The notes: a model not told the origin generated them from the letters alone. Shown: positions 7,270 to 16,579, counted from the stretch's first letter. The stretch is 20,996 nucleotides of DNA from Alistipes sp. (GCA_017559685.1 JAFYQY010000178.1:1-20996); one strand, 5' to 3'. Numbers and translations are program-made.

Positions 7270-8070
7270 CTAAAGAGCTTGTTTGCGCTTTGCAGAGCGC
7301 TTTGCACGTACATTGATGATGATAAGGAGCAACAATACTACGGCGAAAATAATGGTTGAGAGAGGTCGTAACTCAGGGGTTAGACCACCCTTTCGAGCAT
7401 CGGCGTAGATGTATGTCGAGAGGGTCTCGAGTCCCTCATTTCCCTTCGTAAAGAGTGTTACCGCAAAGTCGTCAATCGAGAGCGTAAAGGCGAGAATAAA
7501 GCCCGAAACCATACCTGGACGAATCTCTGGAATGATAATCTTGCGGAGTGCCTGGAATGGGGTTGCGCCCAAGTCCAAAGCTGCCTCGTATATGTTAGGG
7601 TTCATCTGCTGGAGACGAGGCATAATGCTCAAAACCACATACGGAGTACAGAATGCGATGTGAGATAATACCACGGTTGTGTAGCCCTGCGAAATGCCCA
7701 AGCTCACAAAGAGCAAGAACAACGAGATACCCGTAATGATATCGGGGTTGAGCATCGGGATGTCGTTTAAGAAGTTGATAACCTGCTTCTTACGACCTCG
7801 CATATTGAAGATGCCGATAGCGGCTACACTACCCAAAGCGGTCGATGCTACAGCTGCGATAAGGGCAATGGTTAAGGTATTCTTGATAGCCTCCATCAAC
7901 GAGTGGTGAGCGCCTCCGCTAAAGAGCGAGGTGTATAGCTCAGTCGAGAAACCAGTCCAGTTGCCCAATACCTTCGACTCGGTGAACGAGAAGATTCCGA
8001 TAATGAGAATCGGAGCGTAGAGCAACGCCAAGAGAAGCCACAGATAGCATTGTGCGAAAAATTTCTTCAT
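7270..8070 (-). CDS. potC: Polyamine ABC transporter permease (PotC-like)
   Basis: A 266-residue inner-membrane permease with six predicted membrane helices. The EAA loop that docks on the ATPase is clear at about residues 162-186 (EAALDLGATPFQALRKIIIP followed by EIRPG). NDIPMLNPDIITGISL and FTLSIDDFAVTLF are typical of PotC/YdcV-type subunits. ATG at 8070 is chosen; the only longer start is TTG at 8076, two codons upstream. It follows potB after 15 bp and precedes potD by 4 bp. With PotB it should form the heterodimeric channel through which the polyamine passes. Confidence 0.92.
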   Translation of the reverse strand: MKKFFAQCYLWLLLALLYAPILIIGIFSFTESKVLGNWTGFSTELYTSLFSGGAHHSLMEAIKNTLTIALIAAVASTALGSVAAIGIFNMRGRKKQVINFLNDIPMLNPDIITGISLFLLFVSLGISQGYTTVVLSHIAFCTPYVVLSIMPRLQQMNPNIYEAALDLGATPFQALRKIIIPEIRPGMVSGFILAFTLSIDDFAVTLFTKGNEGLETLSTYIYADARKGGLTPELRPLSTIIFAVVLLLLIIINVRAKRSAKRKQAL

Positions 8071-8085
8071 ATCCAATACCCTACC

Positions 8086-8877
8086 TTAAATGAGGCTCTC
8101 GCTATCACTCTGCTCGTCTCCGCTCGAGAAGAACGAGGTTATGCCGATAATGATGAGCATAATGAGCGACAAGGCTGCGCCATAGTTCCACATTCCGTTA
8201 TTAATATTCTCCTGAATGGTTGTACCAAACAGTTTTACATTGTTCATAGTGAGCAACTCGGCAATCGCAAAGGTCGAGATTGTAGGCATAAACACCATCA
8301 TAATGCCCGACATAACGCCTGGCATAGACAATGGTGCTGTAACCTTGCGGAACACCTCGAGCGGAGTTGCGCCCAAGTCCTCGGCCGCCTCGATAAGCGA
8401 GTGATCCATCTTCTGCAATGTGTTGTAGATAGGATAGATCATAAACGGCAGGAAGTTGTAGACCATACCAAATATCAAGGCTCCCTCACCCAATGGTACC
8501 TGCACAAAGTCGAACAGCGCCACCGTAGCGAGTGTTCGCACCAAGATGTTAATCCACATTGGCAGGATAAACAATACGACGGTGACCTCCGAGCGATTGA
8601 GCTTGCGGTTTGCCAATATCCACGCAGCAGGATAGCCGAGAAGTATGCACAAAATAGTGGTAATGAGCGCAATACCTATCGAGTATATGAAAGTGTTGAG
8701 TGCCTCGGACTGCTCGATAAATCGAGCGAAATTATCGACCGAGAACTCTCCCTTCGCATCCTGGAAGGCGTAGACTACAATCAACACGAGTGGCAGAGCG
8801 ACAAATATTGCCAAGAAGATGGCATACGGAATCGCCCAGTTTGCTCGCTTGTTAAATATTTTGGATAGAAATTTCAT
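8086..8877 (-). CDS. potB: Polyamine ABC transporter permease (PotB-like)
   Basis: A 263-residue inner-membrane permease. An N-terminal helix (about 14-35) is followed by a periplasmic stretch with the family's FxxF-type element (DNFARFIEQSEALNTF), then further helices. The EAA loop is at about residues 163-187 (EAAEDLGATPLEVFRKVTAP then LSMPG). The segment LPMWINILVRTLA matches PotB, where this loop contributes to the substrate path. ATG at 8877 is the only reasonable start, 17 bp after the potA stop. The short acidic C-terminus (DEQSDSESLI) is unremarkable. Confidence 0.92.
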   Translation of the reverse strand: MKFLSKIFNKRANWAIPYAIFLAIFVALPLVLIVVYAFQDAKGEFSVDNFARFIEQSEALNTFIYSIGIALITTILCILLGYPAAWILANRKLNRSEVTVVLFILPMWINILVRTLATVALFDFVQVPLGEGALIFGMVYNFLPFMIYPIYNTLQKMDHSLIEAAEDLGATPLEVFRKVTAPLSMPGVMSGIMMVFMPTISTFAIAELLTMNNVKLFGTTIQENINNGMWNYGAALSLIMLIIIGITSFFSSGDEQSDSESLI

Positions 8878-8894
8878 CTCTGCAATAATACTCC

Positions 8895-10286
8895 CTAAAC
8901 TGTTTTTACGCTCTCAATCTTGAGATCCTTCTTGCCGATAGAGATACCTACGATGTCGAAGTTGTCCCATACATCGTTGGTGTCCACATAGATAAGGTCG
9001 CCATCCTCGGTCTTTACGGTGAGGTGGTAGTGATCTCCCTTATAGAGAATGAAGTGCACCGAACCAATGAGCTTTCCATCCTCCTTGTGGTCGTGCAACT
9101 CAACTCTGTTGAAAGCAACTTTTACCAAAACCTCTGTGCCCTCGGCGAGATTGTGCTCCTCACACTCGAACTCGGTGTCGAGAATCTGCACGGTTGTTGG
9201 CGAGGTAATAGTGCCCTTGAAGGTGTTGCAGGTGCGCTCCTTGTGCATAACGTGGATATCCGACGGCTTAATGAACATTCCCACCTTAGCGCCCTCCTCG
9301 AAGGCGTTGTAGTCCTGAATCATCAACTCGTAACCCTTGTCTGTCTCGACAAACATCTCGTAGTGTACACCCTTGAATGTGCACGACTTAACGACGCCTG
9401 TAAAGTCGGCATTCTCGGCGTGGGCGATAATGTAGATATCCTCAGGGCGAATAACAACGTCGACAGCCGCATTCTCGCCAAAGCCCTCGTCTACGCACTC
9501 AAACTTATGACCGATAAACTCGACCTCCTTGTCCTTTATCATTGTACCATTGAGGATGTTACTCTCGCCGATAAAGTCTGCTACAAACGAGTTTGTAGGC
9601 TCGTTGTAGATGTCGGTTGGGGTGCCAATTTGCTGAATCTTACCCTCGCTCATAACGACGATGCTGTCGCTCAATGTCAAAGCCTCCTCTTGGTCGTGAG
9701 TTACGTATATAAAGGTAATGCCGAGAGCCTCGTGCATCTGCTTCAGCTCCATCTGCATATCTTTGCGCATCTTCAAGTCGAGCGCAGCCAACGGCTCATC
9801 GAGAAGAAGCACCTGTGGCTGGTTTACGATAGCTCGAGCAATAGCAACACGCTGCTGCTGACCTCCCGACAACGAATTCACATCACGATCCTCGTAGTCG
9901 GTCATCGATACCATCTTCAACGCTCTGCGAACACGCTTATCAATCTCTTTAGGGTCTACCTTCTTGAGTTTGAGACCAAAGGCGATATTCTCGTATACAT
10001 TCAAGTGAGGAAAGAGTGCATAGCGCTGGAAAACCGTATTGAGAGGTCGTTTGTGTGGAGGCATATCCAAAAGATTCTTGCCTTCCATCATAATCACACC
10101 TTCGTCGGGTTGCGCAAAACCTGCCAACATTCGCAACAGCGTAGTCTTACCACAGCCCGAAGGGCCGAGCAACGTTACGAATTCGCCTCGCTTGATATCG
10201 AGGTTGATGTTGTTGAGAACGACCTTATCTCCGAACGACTTGGAGATATTCTCGATTTTGATGATTGTTTCACTCTTTTTTGCCAT
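8895..10286 (-). CDS. potA: Polyamine ABC transporter ATP-binding protein (PotA-like) with doubled C-terminal region
   Basis: A 463-residue ATPase that drives import. The nucleotide-binding domain is complete: Walker A GPSGCGKT (41-48), Q-loop in [11 protein letters not shown] (about 86), signature LSGGQQQR (138-145), Walker B VLLLDEP (about 158-164) and H-loop His near 196 in [11 protein letters not shown]. coli PotA is shorter, near 380 residues, with one C-terminal TOBE-like region. Here about 220 residues follow the ATPase and read as two similar blocks: [18 protein letters not shown] matches [19 protein letters not shown], and [20 protein letters not shown] matches [20 protein letters not shown]. 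Each block pairs a beta-rich half with a TOBE-like half. ATG at 10286 lies 2 bp after the barrel gene. This region could mediate regulation or polyamine feedback inhibition, which is inference. Confidence 0.92.
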   Translation of the reverse strand: MAKKSETIIKIENISKSFGDKVVLNNINLDIKRGEFVTLLGPSGCGKTTLLRMLAGFAQPDEGVIMMEGKNLLDMPPHKRPLNTVFQRYALFPHLNVYENIAFGLKLKKVDPKEIDKRVRRALKMVSMTDYEDRDVNSLSGGQQQRVAIARAIVNQPQVLLLDEPLAALDLKMRKDMQMELKQMHEALGITFIYVTHDQEEALTLSDSIVVMSEGKIQQIGTPTDIYNEPTNSFVADFIGESNILNGTMIKDKEVEFIGHKFECVDEGFGENAAVDVVIRPEDIYIIAHAENADFTGVVKSCTFKGVHYEMFVETDKGYELMIQDYNAFEEGAKVGMFIKPSDIHVMHKERTCNTFKGTITSPTTVQILDTEFECEEHNLAEGTEVLVKVAFNRVELHDHKEDGKLIGSVHFILYKGDHYHLTVKTEDGDLIYVDTNDVWDNFDIVGISIGKKDLKIESVKTV

Positions 10287-10288
10287 CT

Positions 10289-11353
10289 CTACTTTTTGCG
10301 GTTATTCAAAATGGTTTGGGTTAAATTAAAATGATATGTTGCGCCGAATGACATCGACACGCTCTTTGCAAAGTTGTTGTACGCCACTACGGCGTGTAGT
10401 CTCAAATCACGACTCTCTCGCAATGGGAAGTAGTGCACTCCACCGCCCGCATACCAGTAGCGTGGGCAAGGCGAGTTGTCGAATGGGATAAACCACAAAT
10501 CATCCTCGTAGGCGAAGATGTCGCTGTTGTAGCTCTCATATCCTCCCTTAGCGAACACTTCAACCTTGTCATTGTGGTTATAAATGAGTTGTGCGCCTAT
10601 CGCAAACTCCTGATTGAAGAACTTCGTCAGCGATGTCGCACGATTTGTATAGTCTACTTCGAGTGTGAAGTCGCCCATATAGAAGGCGTTGCCGAGAGCT
10701 ATGAGATTGACAAACTTGCCACGCTCGTACTCCACGAAGTTTACCGACCAAATTGGAGCGTAGCAGCCATATTCGCCACGCCAATCGAGCGAGTAGACGA
10801 ATAGTTTAGATGCAAAAGGTCGCTCTCCGAATGGCGATGTGCCGAATTGGAAGCGGATATTTGTGCTCTCGTCTTTGGTTGTATAGTCTACAGCTCCACC
10901 CCACTGGTAGATTGCTATCTTGTGCCAGAATGGCGATACGAGCGTGGTGTGAACGTCTACGTCGTAGTAGTCGAGCTCCCACGTGCCAATGGCAAGCATA
11001 TCTTTACCAACGGTAAAGTTGAATCGGCCAACTTGGTACGACAGGGTGAGCCAATCGACAAAATTGACGTCGTCGGAGCGGAATGTGTTCTGATAGAGTG
11101 ACGGAGTGTCTGTCGAAATCCAATGGTTGCAGAGCGAGTAGGAGAAGTTGCCTACCGAGCCGTCTAAGAATGTGTAGAGTGATGAATTGCCGAAGTCGAA
11201 ACCTTTGTAACCACCTTTGATTGGGGCGTACGGATTCACATCGAAACGAGGCGTTACGACAAGCTCCGGAGTGTTGCTGTTGGCGTTAGCCTCTTGCGCA
11301 TAAGTACAGAAGTAGCAAAGTGTTGCTACAAGCAGTGCAAGTCCTCTTTTCAT
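10289..11353 (-). CDS. Predicted outer-membrane beta-barrel (porin-like) at the head of the pot operon
   Basis: A 354-residue protein with a signal peptide ([20 protein letters not shown], then EA). ATG at 11353 is chosen; the open frame continues upstream to 11464, but that part crosses the predicted promoter and does not look like protein. The mature chain alternates polar and aromatic residues in many short strands, as in outer-membrane barrels: [55 protein letters not shown], and a last strand [12 protein letters not shown] ending near the C-terminus. The [12 protein letters not shown] block resembles phosphate-selective-porin-like proteins. It precedes potA by 2 bp, so it probably supplies the outer-membrane step for the same substrate. 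No plug domain or TonB box is seen, arguing against a TonB-dependent receptor. Confidence 0.7.
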   Translation of the reverse strand: MKRGLALLVATLCYFCTYAQEANANSNTPELVVTPRFDVNPYAPIKGGYKGFDFGNSSLYTFLDGSVGNFSYSLCNHWISTDTPSLYQNTFRSDDVNFVDWLTLSYQVGRFNFTVGKDMLAIGTWELDYYDVDVHTTLVSPFWHKIAIYQWGGAVDYTTKDESTNIRFQFGTSPFGERPFASKLFVYSLDWRGEYGCYAPIWSVNFVEYERGKFVNLIALGNAFYMGDFTLEVDYTNRATSLTKFFNQEFAIGAQLIYNHNDKVEVFAKGGYESYNSDIFAYEDDLWFIPFDNSPCPRYWYAGGGVHYFPLRESRDLRLHAVVAYNNFAKSVSMSFGATYHFNLTQTILNNRKK

Positions 11354-11394
11354 CTTCCATACAACAAGGTTTTCGTTCAACAATAGCGGGCAGA

Positions 11395-11412
11395 TATTAT
11401 ATTTATATAATA
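11395..11412. repeat. AT-only inverted repeat in the leader of the barrel-pot operon
   Basis: TATTATA, a 4-nt loop TTTA, then TATAATA: a perfect 7-bp inverted repeat 42 bp upstream of the barrel gene start. If transcription begins near 11426 it lies in the 5' leader, as a weak hairpin or a protein-binding site. Confidence 0.55.
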
Positions 11413-11432
11413 AAACCCACAACTTCAGGGTA

Positions 11433-11440
11433 CAAATATA
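11433..11440 (-). promoter_or_regulatory. Possible -7 element of the barrel-pot operon promoter
   Basis: TATATTTG on the minus strand matches TAnnTTTG exactly, 80 bp upstream of the barrel gene. The tetramer 19 bp further upstream is TGTC rather than TTTG, so the -33 element is poor and the promoter may need an activator. The surrounding sequence is very A/T-rich, which makes a chance match more likely. Confidence 0.4.
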
Positions 11441-11516
11441 TATAAAAAAACGTAAAGTGGACACCCGAAAGCTGAAAAGTGCAAAATTTTTATAAAATTT
11501 TAGGGGAAGAATAGAG

Positions 11517-11604
11517 ATTAGAGGCGTTAGAGACGTTAGAGACGTTAGAGATGTTAGAGACGTTAGAGACGTTAGAGGCGTTAGAGACGTTAGGGTTGTT
11601 AGGG
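11517..11604. repeat. 9-bp tandem repeat (minisatellite), about ten units
   Basis: Units of GTTAGAGAC run head to tail from 11526, preceded by ATTAGAGGC. The eight full units that follow (to 11597) read GTTAGAGAC, GTTAGAGAC, GTTAGAGAT, GTTAGAGAC, GTTAGAGAC, GTTAGAGGC, GTTAGAGAC, GTTAGGGTT, then a partial GTTAGGG. It lies in the 279-bp space between the uvrA stop and the barrel gene. That space also holds an AT-rich inverted repeat (11483-11501), the putative -7 box and the leader repeat; no convincing terminator or small gene is visible in it. Confidence 0.95.
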
Positions 11605-11632
11605 AATTTAACTACTAACTCCTCACTACGCA

Positions 11633-14452
11633 CTATTTGAAATACTTTTTTAAGTATTTCGCAGTGTGGCTCTCTTTGTTTTTGGCGACTTTGGTTGGAG
11701 TTCCTTCGGCAACTACCCTACCGCCAGCCTCGCCAGCCTCGGGGCCGAGATCGATGATGTGGTCGGCAACCTTGATGACGTCGAGGTTGTGCTCGATAAC
11801 GATAACCGTATTTCCTTTGTCTACCAGCTTGTTAAGCACCTCGATAAGACGACGAATATCCTCGAAATGAAGACCCGTAGTTGGCTCGTCGAGAATATAG
11901 AGCGTGCGACCTGTCTCACGCTTCGAAAGTTCTGAAGAGAGCTTTATTCGCTGACTCTCGCCGCCCGACAATGTGGTGCACGGTTGACCGAGTGTGAGGT
12001 ATCCCAAGCCGACGTCCTGAATAGCCTTTAGTTTCTGATGAATGGTTGGAATAGGCTCGAAGAAATCGACCGCAATATTTACGGTCATATTTAATACATC
12101 GTTGATACTCTTGCCTTTATAGCGCACTTCCAAGGTCTCTTTGTTGTAGCGATTGCCACCGCAAGTCTTACATTTAACATAGACATCTGGCAAGAAATTC
12201 ATCTCGATGGTCTGCACTCCCGCACCACGACACTCCTCGCAACGACCACCTTTGACATTGAACGAAAAACGTCCCGCTTTGAAGCCACGCACCTGTGCGT
12301 CAGGCGTAGCCTCAAAGAGTTTGCGGATATCGCCAAATACATTCGAATATGTCGCAGGATTTGAGCGTGGCGTACGACCAATTGGCGACTGATCCACCAC
12401 GACGAGCTTGTCGATGTGTTCCAATCCCTCGATAGTGTCGTATGGCAACGGTTGGGCGTATGAATGGTAGAGTCTGTGCGAAATTATAGGCACGAGAGTG
12501 CCATTGATAAGCGACGACTTTCCCGAGCCGCTGACACCCGTCACGCAGACGAGTTTTCCGAGTGGAATTTCGACGTCTACATCCTTGAGATTGTTGCCTC
12601 TTGCACCGCAAATTTTAATGCTTTCGCCACTACCCTTTCGGAGCTCTTGCGGAATTTCTATAGTGCGTCGATGTGAAAGATAATCAGCTGTATAGCCTTG
12701 TGCACCTAAAATTTCACTATAGGTGCCTTGTGCGACGATGTTTCCACCTCTACGACCCGCCTTTGGACCGATGTCTACGATGTAGTCGGCTGCACGCATC
12801 ATATCCTCGTCGTGCTCCACAACAATCACCGAATTACCAGCATCACGCAGAGCCTTCAGGGTGTTAATCAGTCGCTCATTATCTCGCTGATGGAGTCCGA
12901 TGCTCGGTTCGTCGAGGATGTATAAAACATTGACGAGTTTCGAGCCGATTTGCGTTGCGAGTCGTATGCGCTGACTCTCGCCGCCCGACAATGTGCGGGA
13001 TGCTCGGTCGAGCGAAAGATAACCCAAGCCAACGTCGGTCAAGAAGCGTAATCGCTCACGAATCTCTTTGAGAATCTCTCGTGCGATAAGCAACTCTTTT
13101 TCGGTTAGTTGCGCCTCCACGCCCTCGAACCACTCACGCAGTCGAGTGATCGACATCGAGGATATTTCTGCTATGTTTTTGCCTGCCACCTTGAAGTGTA
13201 AGGCGTTCTCTTTCAGTCGTGTACCGTGACAAAGCGAACATTTGTGATATGCCACAAACTGCTCACGCCACTTGTCGCCCTTGCGGGAGTTTTCATCCTC
13301 CATCGTCGAGTTGATATACTCGGCTACACCCTCCCAAGTGCACATCTGCTTGCCTCGATTCGATGAGTAGAGCGACGCATCGACGAGCATAGGCTCATCG
13401 TCACCATAGAGCAAGGCGTTTAAACCCTCCTCCGAGATTGTGCCGATAGGGTCGTCGAGCGTGAAGTCGTAGCGGTTGCCAAGCGCCTCGAGCGTAGCGA
13501 ATAGCGCATTCTCTTTGCCTTTGCCGAGTGGCGCTATGCCGCCCTCACGAACGGATAAACGGTTGTCGGGGATAACTTTCTTGATATCGAAAATAGCCTC
13601 TTCGCCCAAGCCGTTGCAGCGTGGACAGGCGCCCTTTGGCGAGTTGAACGAGAATGTAAATGGCTCTGGATCCTCGAATGCGATACCCGTTGTCGGGCAC
13701 ATCAAATGGCGTGAATAGTGGCGTATTTCGCCAGAGTCGTAGTCGTGTATCGCCATCTGTCCTTTGCCTTGACGCATAGCCTCACGTAACGAGGTCATAA
13801 TGCGGTCTCGAGCCTCCTCACGAGCTGTCATTCTGTCTACGACGAGCTCAATGGAGTGTGTCTTATAGCGGTCGAGTTGCTCTCCCGACGTAAAATCTCG
13901 AATTACGCCGTCGATGCGGGCGTAGATATATCCTTTGCGGAGGAATGAATCGAAAAGCTCTCGGTAGTGTCCCTTGCGCTCACGAACTACGGGCGCAAGG
14001 AATGCAATCTTGCGGCCGGCATAGTCTCGCAGAATCAAATCGGCAATCTGCTCGTCCGAGTAGTGCGCCATCTCCTCGCCTGTTGCTGGCGAATAGGCTC
14101 GTGATGCACGAGCGTATAGAAGTCGCAGAAAATCAGCAATTTCGGTTACTGTACCTACGGTTGAACGAGGGTTGCGGTTGGTGGTCTTTTGCTCGATGGC
14201 AACTACGGGCGATAACCCCGAAATCTTATCCACATCGGGGCGTTCCATTGTGCCTATGTATTGGCGGGCATACATCGACAAAGTCTCCATATAGCGACGC
14301 TGACCCTCGGCATAGATGGTGTCGAATGCGAGTGACGACTTACCCGAGCCAGATAAACCTGTAATCACGACCAATGCGTTGCGAGGAATCTCGAGGTCGA
14401 TATTTTTGAGGTTGTGAACCCTTGCGCCAACGATTTTAATCTTATCCTCCAT
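11633..14452 (-). CDS. uvrA: Excinuclease ABC subunit A
   Basis: A 939-residue, normal-length UvrA, the damage-recognition ATPase of nucleotide excision repair, which loads UvrB on distorted DNA. Seen in order: first Walker A GLSGSGKS (32-39), [15 protein letters not shown], the UvrB-binding and insertion region, the zinc ligands CPRC and CSLC, the first signature LSGGESQR with [12 protein letters not shown], a second Walker A GVSGSGKS, the motif [16 protein letters not shown], the second zinc module CEEC with CKTC 19 residues later, the second LSGGESQR, and [16 protein letters not shown] at 14452 lies 4 bp after the stop of the TSUP transporter gene, so the two are probably co-transcribed. 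No clear terminator follows. A 9-bp inverted repeat at 11639-11660 falls within the last codons (KYLKKYFK) and lacks a T-run. Confidence 0.98.
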   Translation of the reverse strand: MEDKIKIVGARVHNLKNIDLEIPRNALVVITGLSGSGKSSLAFDTIYAEGQRRYMETLSMYARQYIGTMERPDVDKISGLSPVVAIEQKTTNRNPRSTVGTVTEIADFLRLLYARASRAYSPATGEEMAHYSDEQIADLILRDYAGRKIAFLAPVVRERKGHYRELFDSFLRKGYIYARIDGVIRDFTSGEQLDRYKTHSIELVVDRMTAREEARDRIMTSLREAMRQGKGQMAIHDYDSGEIRHYSRHLMCPTTGIAFEDPEPFTFSFNSPKGACPRCNGLGEEAIFDIKKVIPDNRLSVREGGIAPLGKGKENALFATLEALGNRYDFTLDDPIGTISEEGLNALLYGDDEPMLVDASLYSSNRGKQMCTWEGVAEYINSTMEDENSRKGDKWREQFVAYHKCSLCHGTRLKENALHFKVAGKNIAEISSMSITRLREWFEGVEAQLTEKELLIAREILKEIRERLRFLTDVGLGYLSLDRASRTLSGGESQRIRLATQIGSKLVNVLYILDEPSIGLHQRDNERLINTLKALRDAGNSVIVVEHDEDMMRAADYIVDIGPKAGRRGGNIVAQGTYSEILGAQGYTADYLSHRRTIEIPQELRKGSGESIKICGARGNNLKDVDVEIPLGKLVCVTGVSGSGKSSLINGTLVPIISHRLYHSYAQPLPYDTIEGLEHIDKLVVVDQSPIGRTPRSNPATYSNVFGDIRKLFEATPDAQVRGFKAGRFSFNVKGGRCEECRGAGVQTIEMNFLPDVYVKCKTCGGNRYNKETLEVRYKGKSINDVLNMTVNIAVDFFEPIPTIHQKLKAIQDVGLGYLTLGQPCTTLSGGESQRIKLSSELSKRETGRTLYILDEPTTGLHFEDIRRLIEVLNKLVDKGNTVIVIEHNLDVIKVADHIIDLGPEAGEAGGRVVAEGTPTKVAKNKESHTAKYLKKYFK

Positions 14453-14456
14453 AGTA

Positions 14457-15242
14457 CTACTCCTTAATGGGTAACATAGAATAGAAAAAATCGTGCAAAG
14501 ATAGCCATCCCATCAAATCGGCAAAGCATATGGCTACGATTATTGCCATAAATATCTTTATGAAATTCTTACCCCATCCCACCATATAGTGCGATGCGAT
14601 AAATGAGCCTATCATATTGCCCAAACCGTGAATAAGACCAAATTTGTAATCCACATCGCCCATAATCATAAATACTGCGAGCGAGAAAGGTGTGGCAAGC
14701 AGTATCACAAAACCCTTTATTGCATTGGCTGTAACCAAGTCCATACGCATCATCCACAATGCGATGGTGAGGATCAGATAGCCAAGACCGATGTAGATGT
14801 ATCCACCATAGAAACCTATCAAAAAGAAGATGACGTAGTGCAATGGTTTGATATCGATGCGATGCCCCTCTTTGGGTTTCAATTTATGGTCGATAAGCAG
14901 ATATATCATTATGATAATCAGAATCGTACCAAAGCAGTATGTAAACACCTCTTTGGATATATCTGACGCCACGATTGCTCCAAGGATATTACCGAGTATT
15001 ACAGGAATCGAGAGTAATATTCCGTGGTTTATATTGAACGATTTTTTACGTATGAACGAGACTGTGGCTGCGAGATTCTGCATCAATACCGCAACTCGGT
15101 TTGTTCCGTTGGCGACGTCGATAGGCAGGCCGAAAGCCATAAACATAGTCATAGTTATAATCGAGCCTCCGCCAGCGAGGGTATTTATGATGCCCACGGC
15201 GGTGCCCGAAATCAGTAATACTATGACGATATGCCAATCCAT
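14457..15242 (-). CDS. TSUP (TauE/SafE) family membrane transporter
   Basis: A 261-residue protein with seven to eight predicted membrane helices. The hallmark is the N-terminal half motif: AGGGSIITMTMFMAFGLPID followed by VANGTNRVAV, and a weaker repeat of it in the second half (GLGYLILTIALWMMRMDLVT then ANAIKGFVIL). Known members export or import organosulfur or organic anions such as sulfite, sulfoacetate or taurine-derived compounds; the substrate here cannot be inferred. ATG at 15242. It is 4 bp upstream of uvrA with no functional link apparent. Upstream, the terminator after tsaD separates it from that gene, so it needs its own promoter in 15243-15365. That stretch holds A-rich repeats and only a weak promoter candidate. 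Confidence 0.85.
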   Translation of the reverse strand: MDWHIVIVLLISGTAVGIINTLAGGGSIITMTMFMAFGLPIDVANGTNRVAVLMQNLAATVSFIRKKSFNINHGILLSIPVILGNILGAIVASDISKEVFTYCFGTILIIIMIYLLIDHKLKPKEGHRIDIKPLHYVIFFLIGFYGGYIYIGLGYLILTIALWMMRMDLVTANAIKGFVILLATPFSLAVFMIMGDVDYKFGLIHGLGNMIGSFIASHYMVGWGKNFIKIFMAIIVAICFADLMGWLSLHDFFYSMLPIKE

Positions 15243-15288
15243 CGTTTTCTGTTTTCCGAAAAATTAGAGGAGCAAGATACGAAAATAA

Positions 15289-15316
15289 ATTAAAAATGAA
15301 AAATTAAAAATGAAAA
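15289..15316. repeat. Two tandem copies of a 14-bp A-rich repeat
   Basis: ATTAAAAATGAAAA occurs twice in a row (15289-15302, 15303-15316), followed by a partial third copy, in the leader region of the TSUP transporter gene. Low complexity; could be slippage. Confidence 0.8.
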
Positions 15317-15365
15317 ATCGGTCAAAAATAGGCTTTGTTCGTAGTTTGGCTCTTGATTTTTATGC

Positions 15366-15398
15366 AAAAAAAAAGACGAGAGTGAAAATCTCTCGTCT
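15366..15398 (-). terminator. Rho-independent terminator of tsaD
   Basis: On the minus strand a 9-bp stem (AGACGAGAG paired with CTCTCGTCT, 15374-15398, 7-nt loop) runs directly into a run of T (15366-15374). It lies 24 bp after the tsaD stop codon and insulates the TSUP-uvrA pair from tsaD transcription. Confidence 0.9.
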
Positions 15399-15422
15399 CG
15401 TATTGTCAGTCTCTTATCTATC

Positions 15423-16442
15423 TTAAAATCTCGCTACCGGTGCGGCGTCGAGAGTTGAGAATTCGTTCTTGAGATATTTGTAGTAGCCTGCTACTGCAAT
15501 CATCGCTGCATTGTCGGTTGTGAAGCGACGCTCTGGGATAAATGTGCGCCAACCACGCTTCTCGCCCTCGGCTGCAATACGCTCTCTGAGGAGTGAGTTT
15601 GCGGCTACTCCACCGCCAATAGCGATGTCCGAAATACGATAGTGCTTGGCTGCCTTTACAAGTCGCTCAACCAAGATGTCTACAACGGTGTGAAGTATCG
15701 ATGCGCATAGGTCACACTTGCGTTCCTCTACGAAATTAGGGTTTTCGGCAATTGCATCACGCAGTGTGTAGAGGAAAGATGTTTTTAATCCCGAAAACGA
15801 GAAATCGAACTCTCCGATGCGAGGTTTTGCGAACTTGAAAGCGTCGGGGTTTCCCTCCTTTGCAAGGGCGTCGATAACGGGGCCTCCTGGGTAAGGCAAG
15901 CCCATAACTTTGGCGCATTTGTCAAGCGCTTCGCCAGCTGCATCGTCGATAGTCGAGCCAATGATTTCCATATCGAAAGGCGAATTTACCTTGACGATTT
16001 GGGTGTGTCCGCCACTAACCAAAAGGCAGAGAAATGGGAAGTTTGGATGTTCGCACTCCTTGTCGGGCATATCCACAAAATGTGAAAGAATATGTCCGTG
16101 GAGGTGATTAACCTCTACGAGCGGAATATTGTTGGCAATCGCTAAACCCTTCGCAAACGATGTTCCAACCATCAACGATCCGAGCAGACCTGGGCCTCGT
16201 GTAAAGGCGATGGCGTCGATCTTGTCAGGCGTGATGCCTGCGTCTCGCAACGCTGTGTCTACTACGGGAACGATGTTCTGCTGGTGTGCTCGTGAGGCGA
16301 GTTCGGGAATAACACCTCCGTAGCGCTCGTGCACTGCCTGTGAGGCAATTACGCTCGAAAGGAGGGTTGTGTTTCTCAAAACCGCAGCCGAAGTGTCGTC
16401 GCACGACGATTCGATACCGAGGATGATAATTTCGTTGTTCAT
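15423..16442 (-). CDS. tsaD: tRNA N6-adenosine threonylcarbamoyltransferase
   Basis: A 339-residue cytoplasmic enzyme of the ASKHA fold that transfers the threonylcarbamoyl group from its adenylate to A37 of tRNAs reading ANN codons (t6A), with TsaB and TsaE as partners. Motifs seen: GIESSCDDTSAAVL at the start, the metal-binding HxxxH (His113 and His117 in NHLHGHILSH), LVSGGHTQIV, GSTIDDAAGEALDKCAKVMG, PGGPVIDALA, FSFSGLKT, AIGGGVAANSLLR and TTDNAAMIA. ATG at 16442 (MNNEIIILGIESS) is chosen; the frame stays open to 16544 but the extra 34 residues are Lys/Asn-rich and not conserved. It is divergent from tamB across 171 bp and is followed by a strong terminator. Confidence 0.97.
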   Translation of the reverse strand: MNNEIIILGIESSCDDTSAAVLRNTTLLSSVIASQAVHERYGGVIPELASRAHQQNIVPVVDTALRDAGITPDKIDAIAFTRGPGLLGSLMVGTSFAKGLAIANNIPLVEVNHLHGHILSHFVDMPDKECEHPNFPFLCLLVSGGHTQIVKVNSPFDMEIIGSTIDDAAGEALDKCAKVMGLPYPGGPVIDALAKEGNPDAFKFAKPRIGEFDFSFSGLKTSFLYTLRDAIAENPNFVEERKCDLCASILHTVVDILVERLVKAAKHYRISDIAIGGGVAANSLLRERIAAEGEKRGWRTFIPERRFTTDNAAMIAVAGYYKYLKNEFSTLDAAPVARF

Positions 16443-16528
16443 ATTGTTGTAAATTCTTTCGTCTTTTTGCGAATTTCTACTCTTGTTTTTCGTCTTTGCA
16501 CTCTCGTTTAAAATTTTTTGGCGCTTTG

Positions 16529-16560
16529 TTTGCAAGTTCGGCAAATTATGACTACTTTTG
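16529..16560 (+). promoter_or_regulatory. Bacteroidetes-type promoter of tamB
   Basis: TTTG (16529-16532), a 20-bp spacer, then TACTTTTG (16553-16560), an exact TAnnTTTG match. Transcription should start near 16567, leaving a leader of about 47 nt before the GTG at 16614. No equally good promoter is visible for tsaD in the opposite direction. Confidence 0.6.
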
Positions 16561-16579
16561 TAAGTTATTATATAACTTA
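16561..16579. repeat. Perfect inverted repeat at the tamB transcription start
   Basis: TAAGTTAT, a 3-nt loop TAT, then ATAACTTA: 8-bp arms starting directly after the -7 element. Its position over the predicted +1 fits an operator, or a short hairpin at the 5' end of the mRNA. Confidence 0.6.

Noticed and set aside
8050..8868. A 272-codon open frame on the plus strand opposite potB
   Set aside because: Shadow of potB; composition is rich in His, Gln and Arg without domains, and potB has the EAA loop and membrane helices.
9024..10334. A 436-codon open frame on the plus strand opposite potA
   Set aside because: It is a complement shadow of potA, whose ATPase motifs are complete; the translation is Leu/Val/His-rich with no family likeness.
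11483..11501. AAAATTTT inverted repeat between uvrA and the barrel gene as a terminator
   Set aside because: Contains only A and T, so the stem is too weak; each arm is self-complementary, which is common in AT-rich spacers.
11639..11660. Perfect 9-bp inverted repeat at the end of uvrA as a terminator
   Set aside because: It lies within the last codons (KYLKKYFK), is AT-rich and is not followed by a T-run on the minus strand.
15323..15330. Minus-strand TATTTTTG as promoter of the TSUP gene
   Set aside because: No TTTG at 18-21 bp upstream, and the A/T-rich sequence makes chance matches likely; kept only as a weak candidate.
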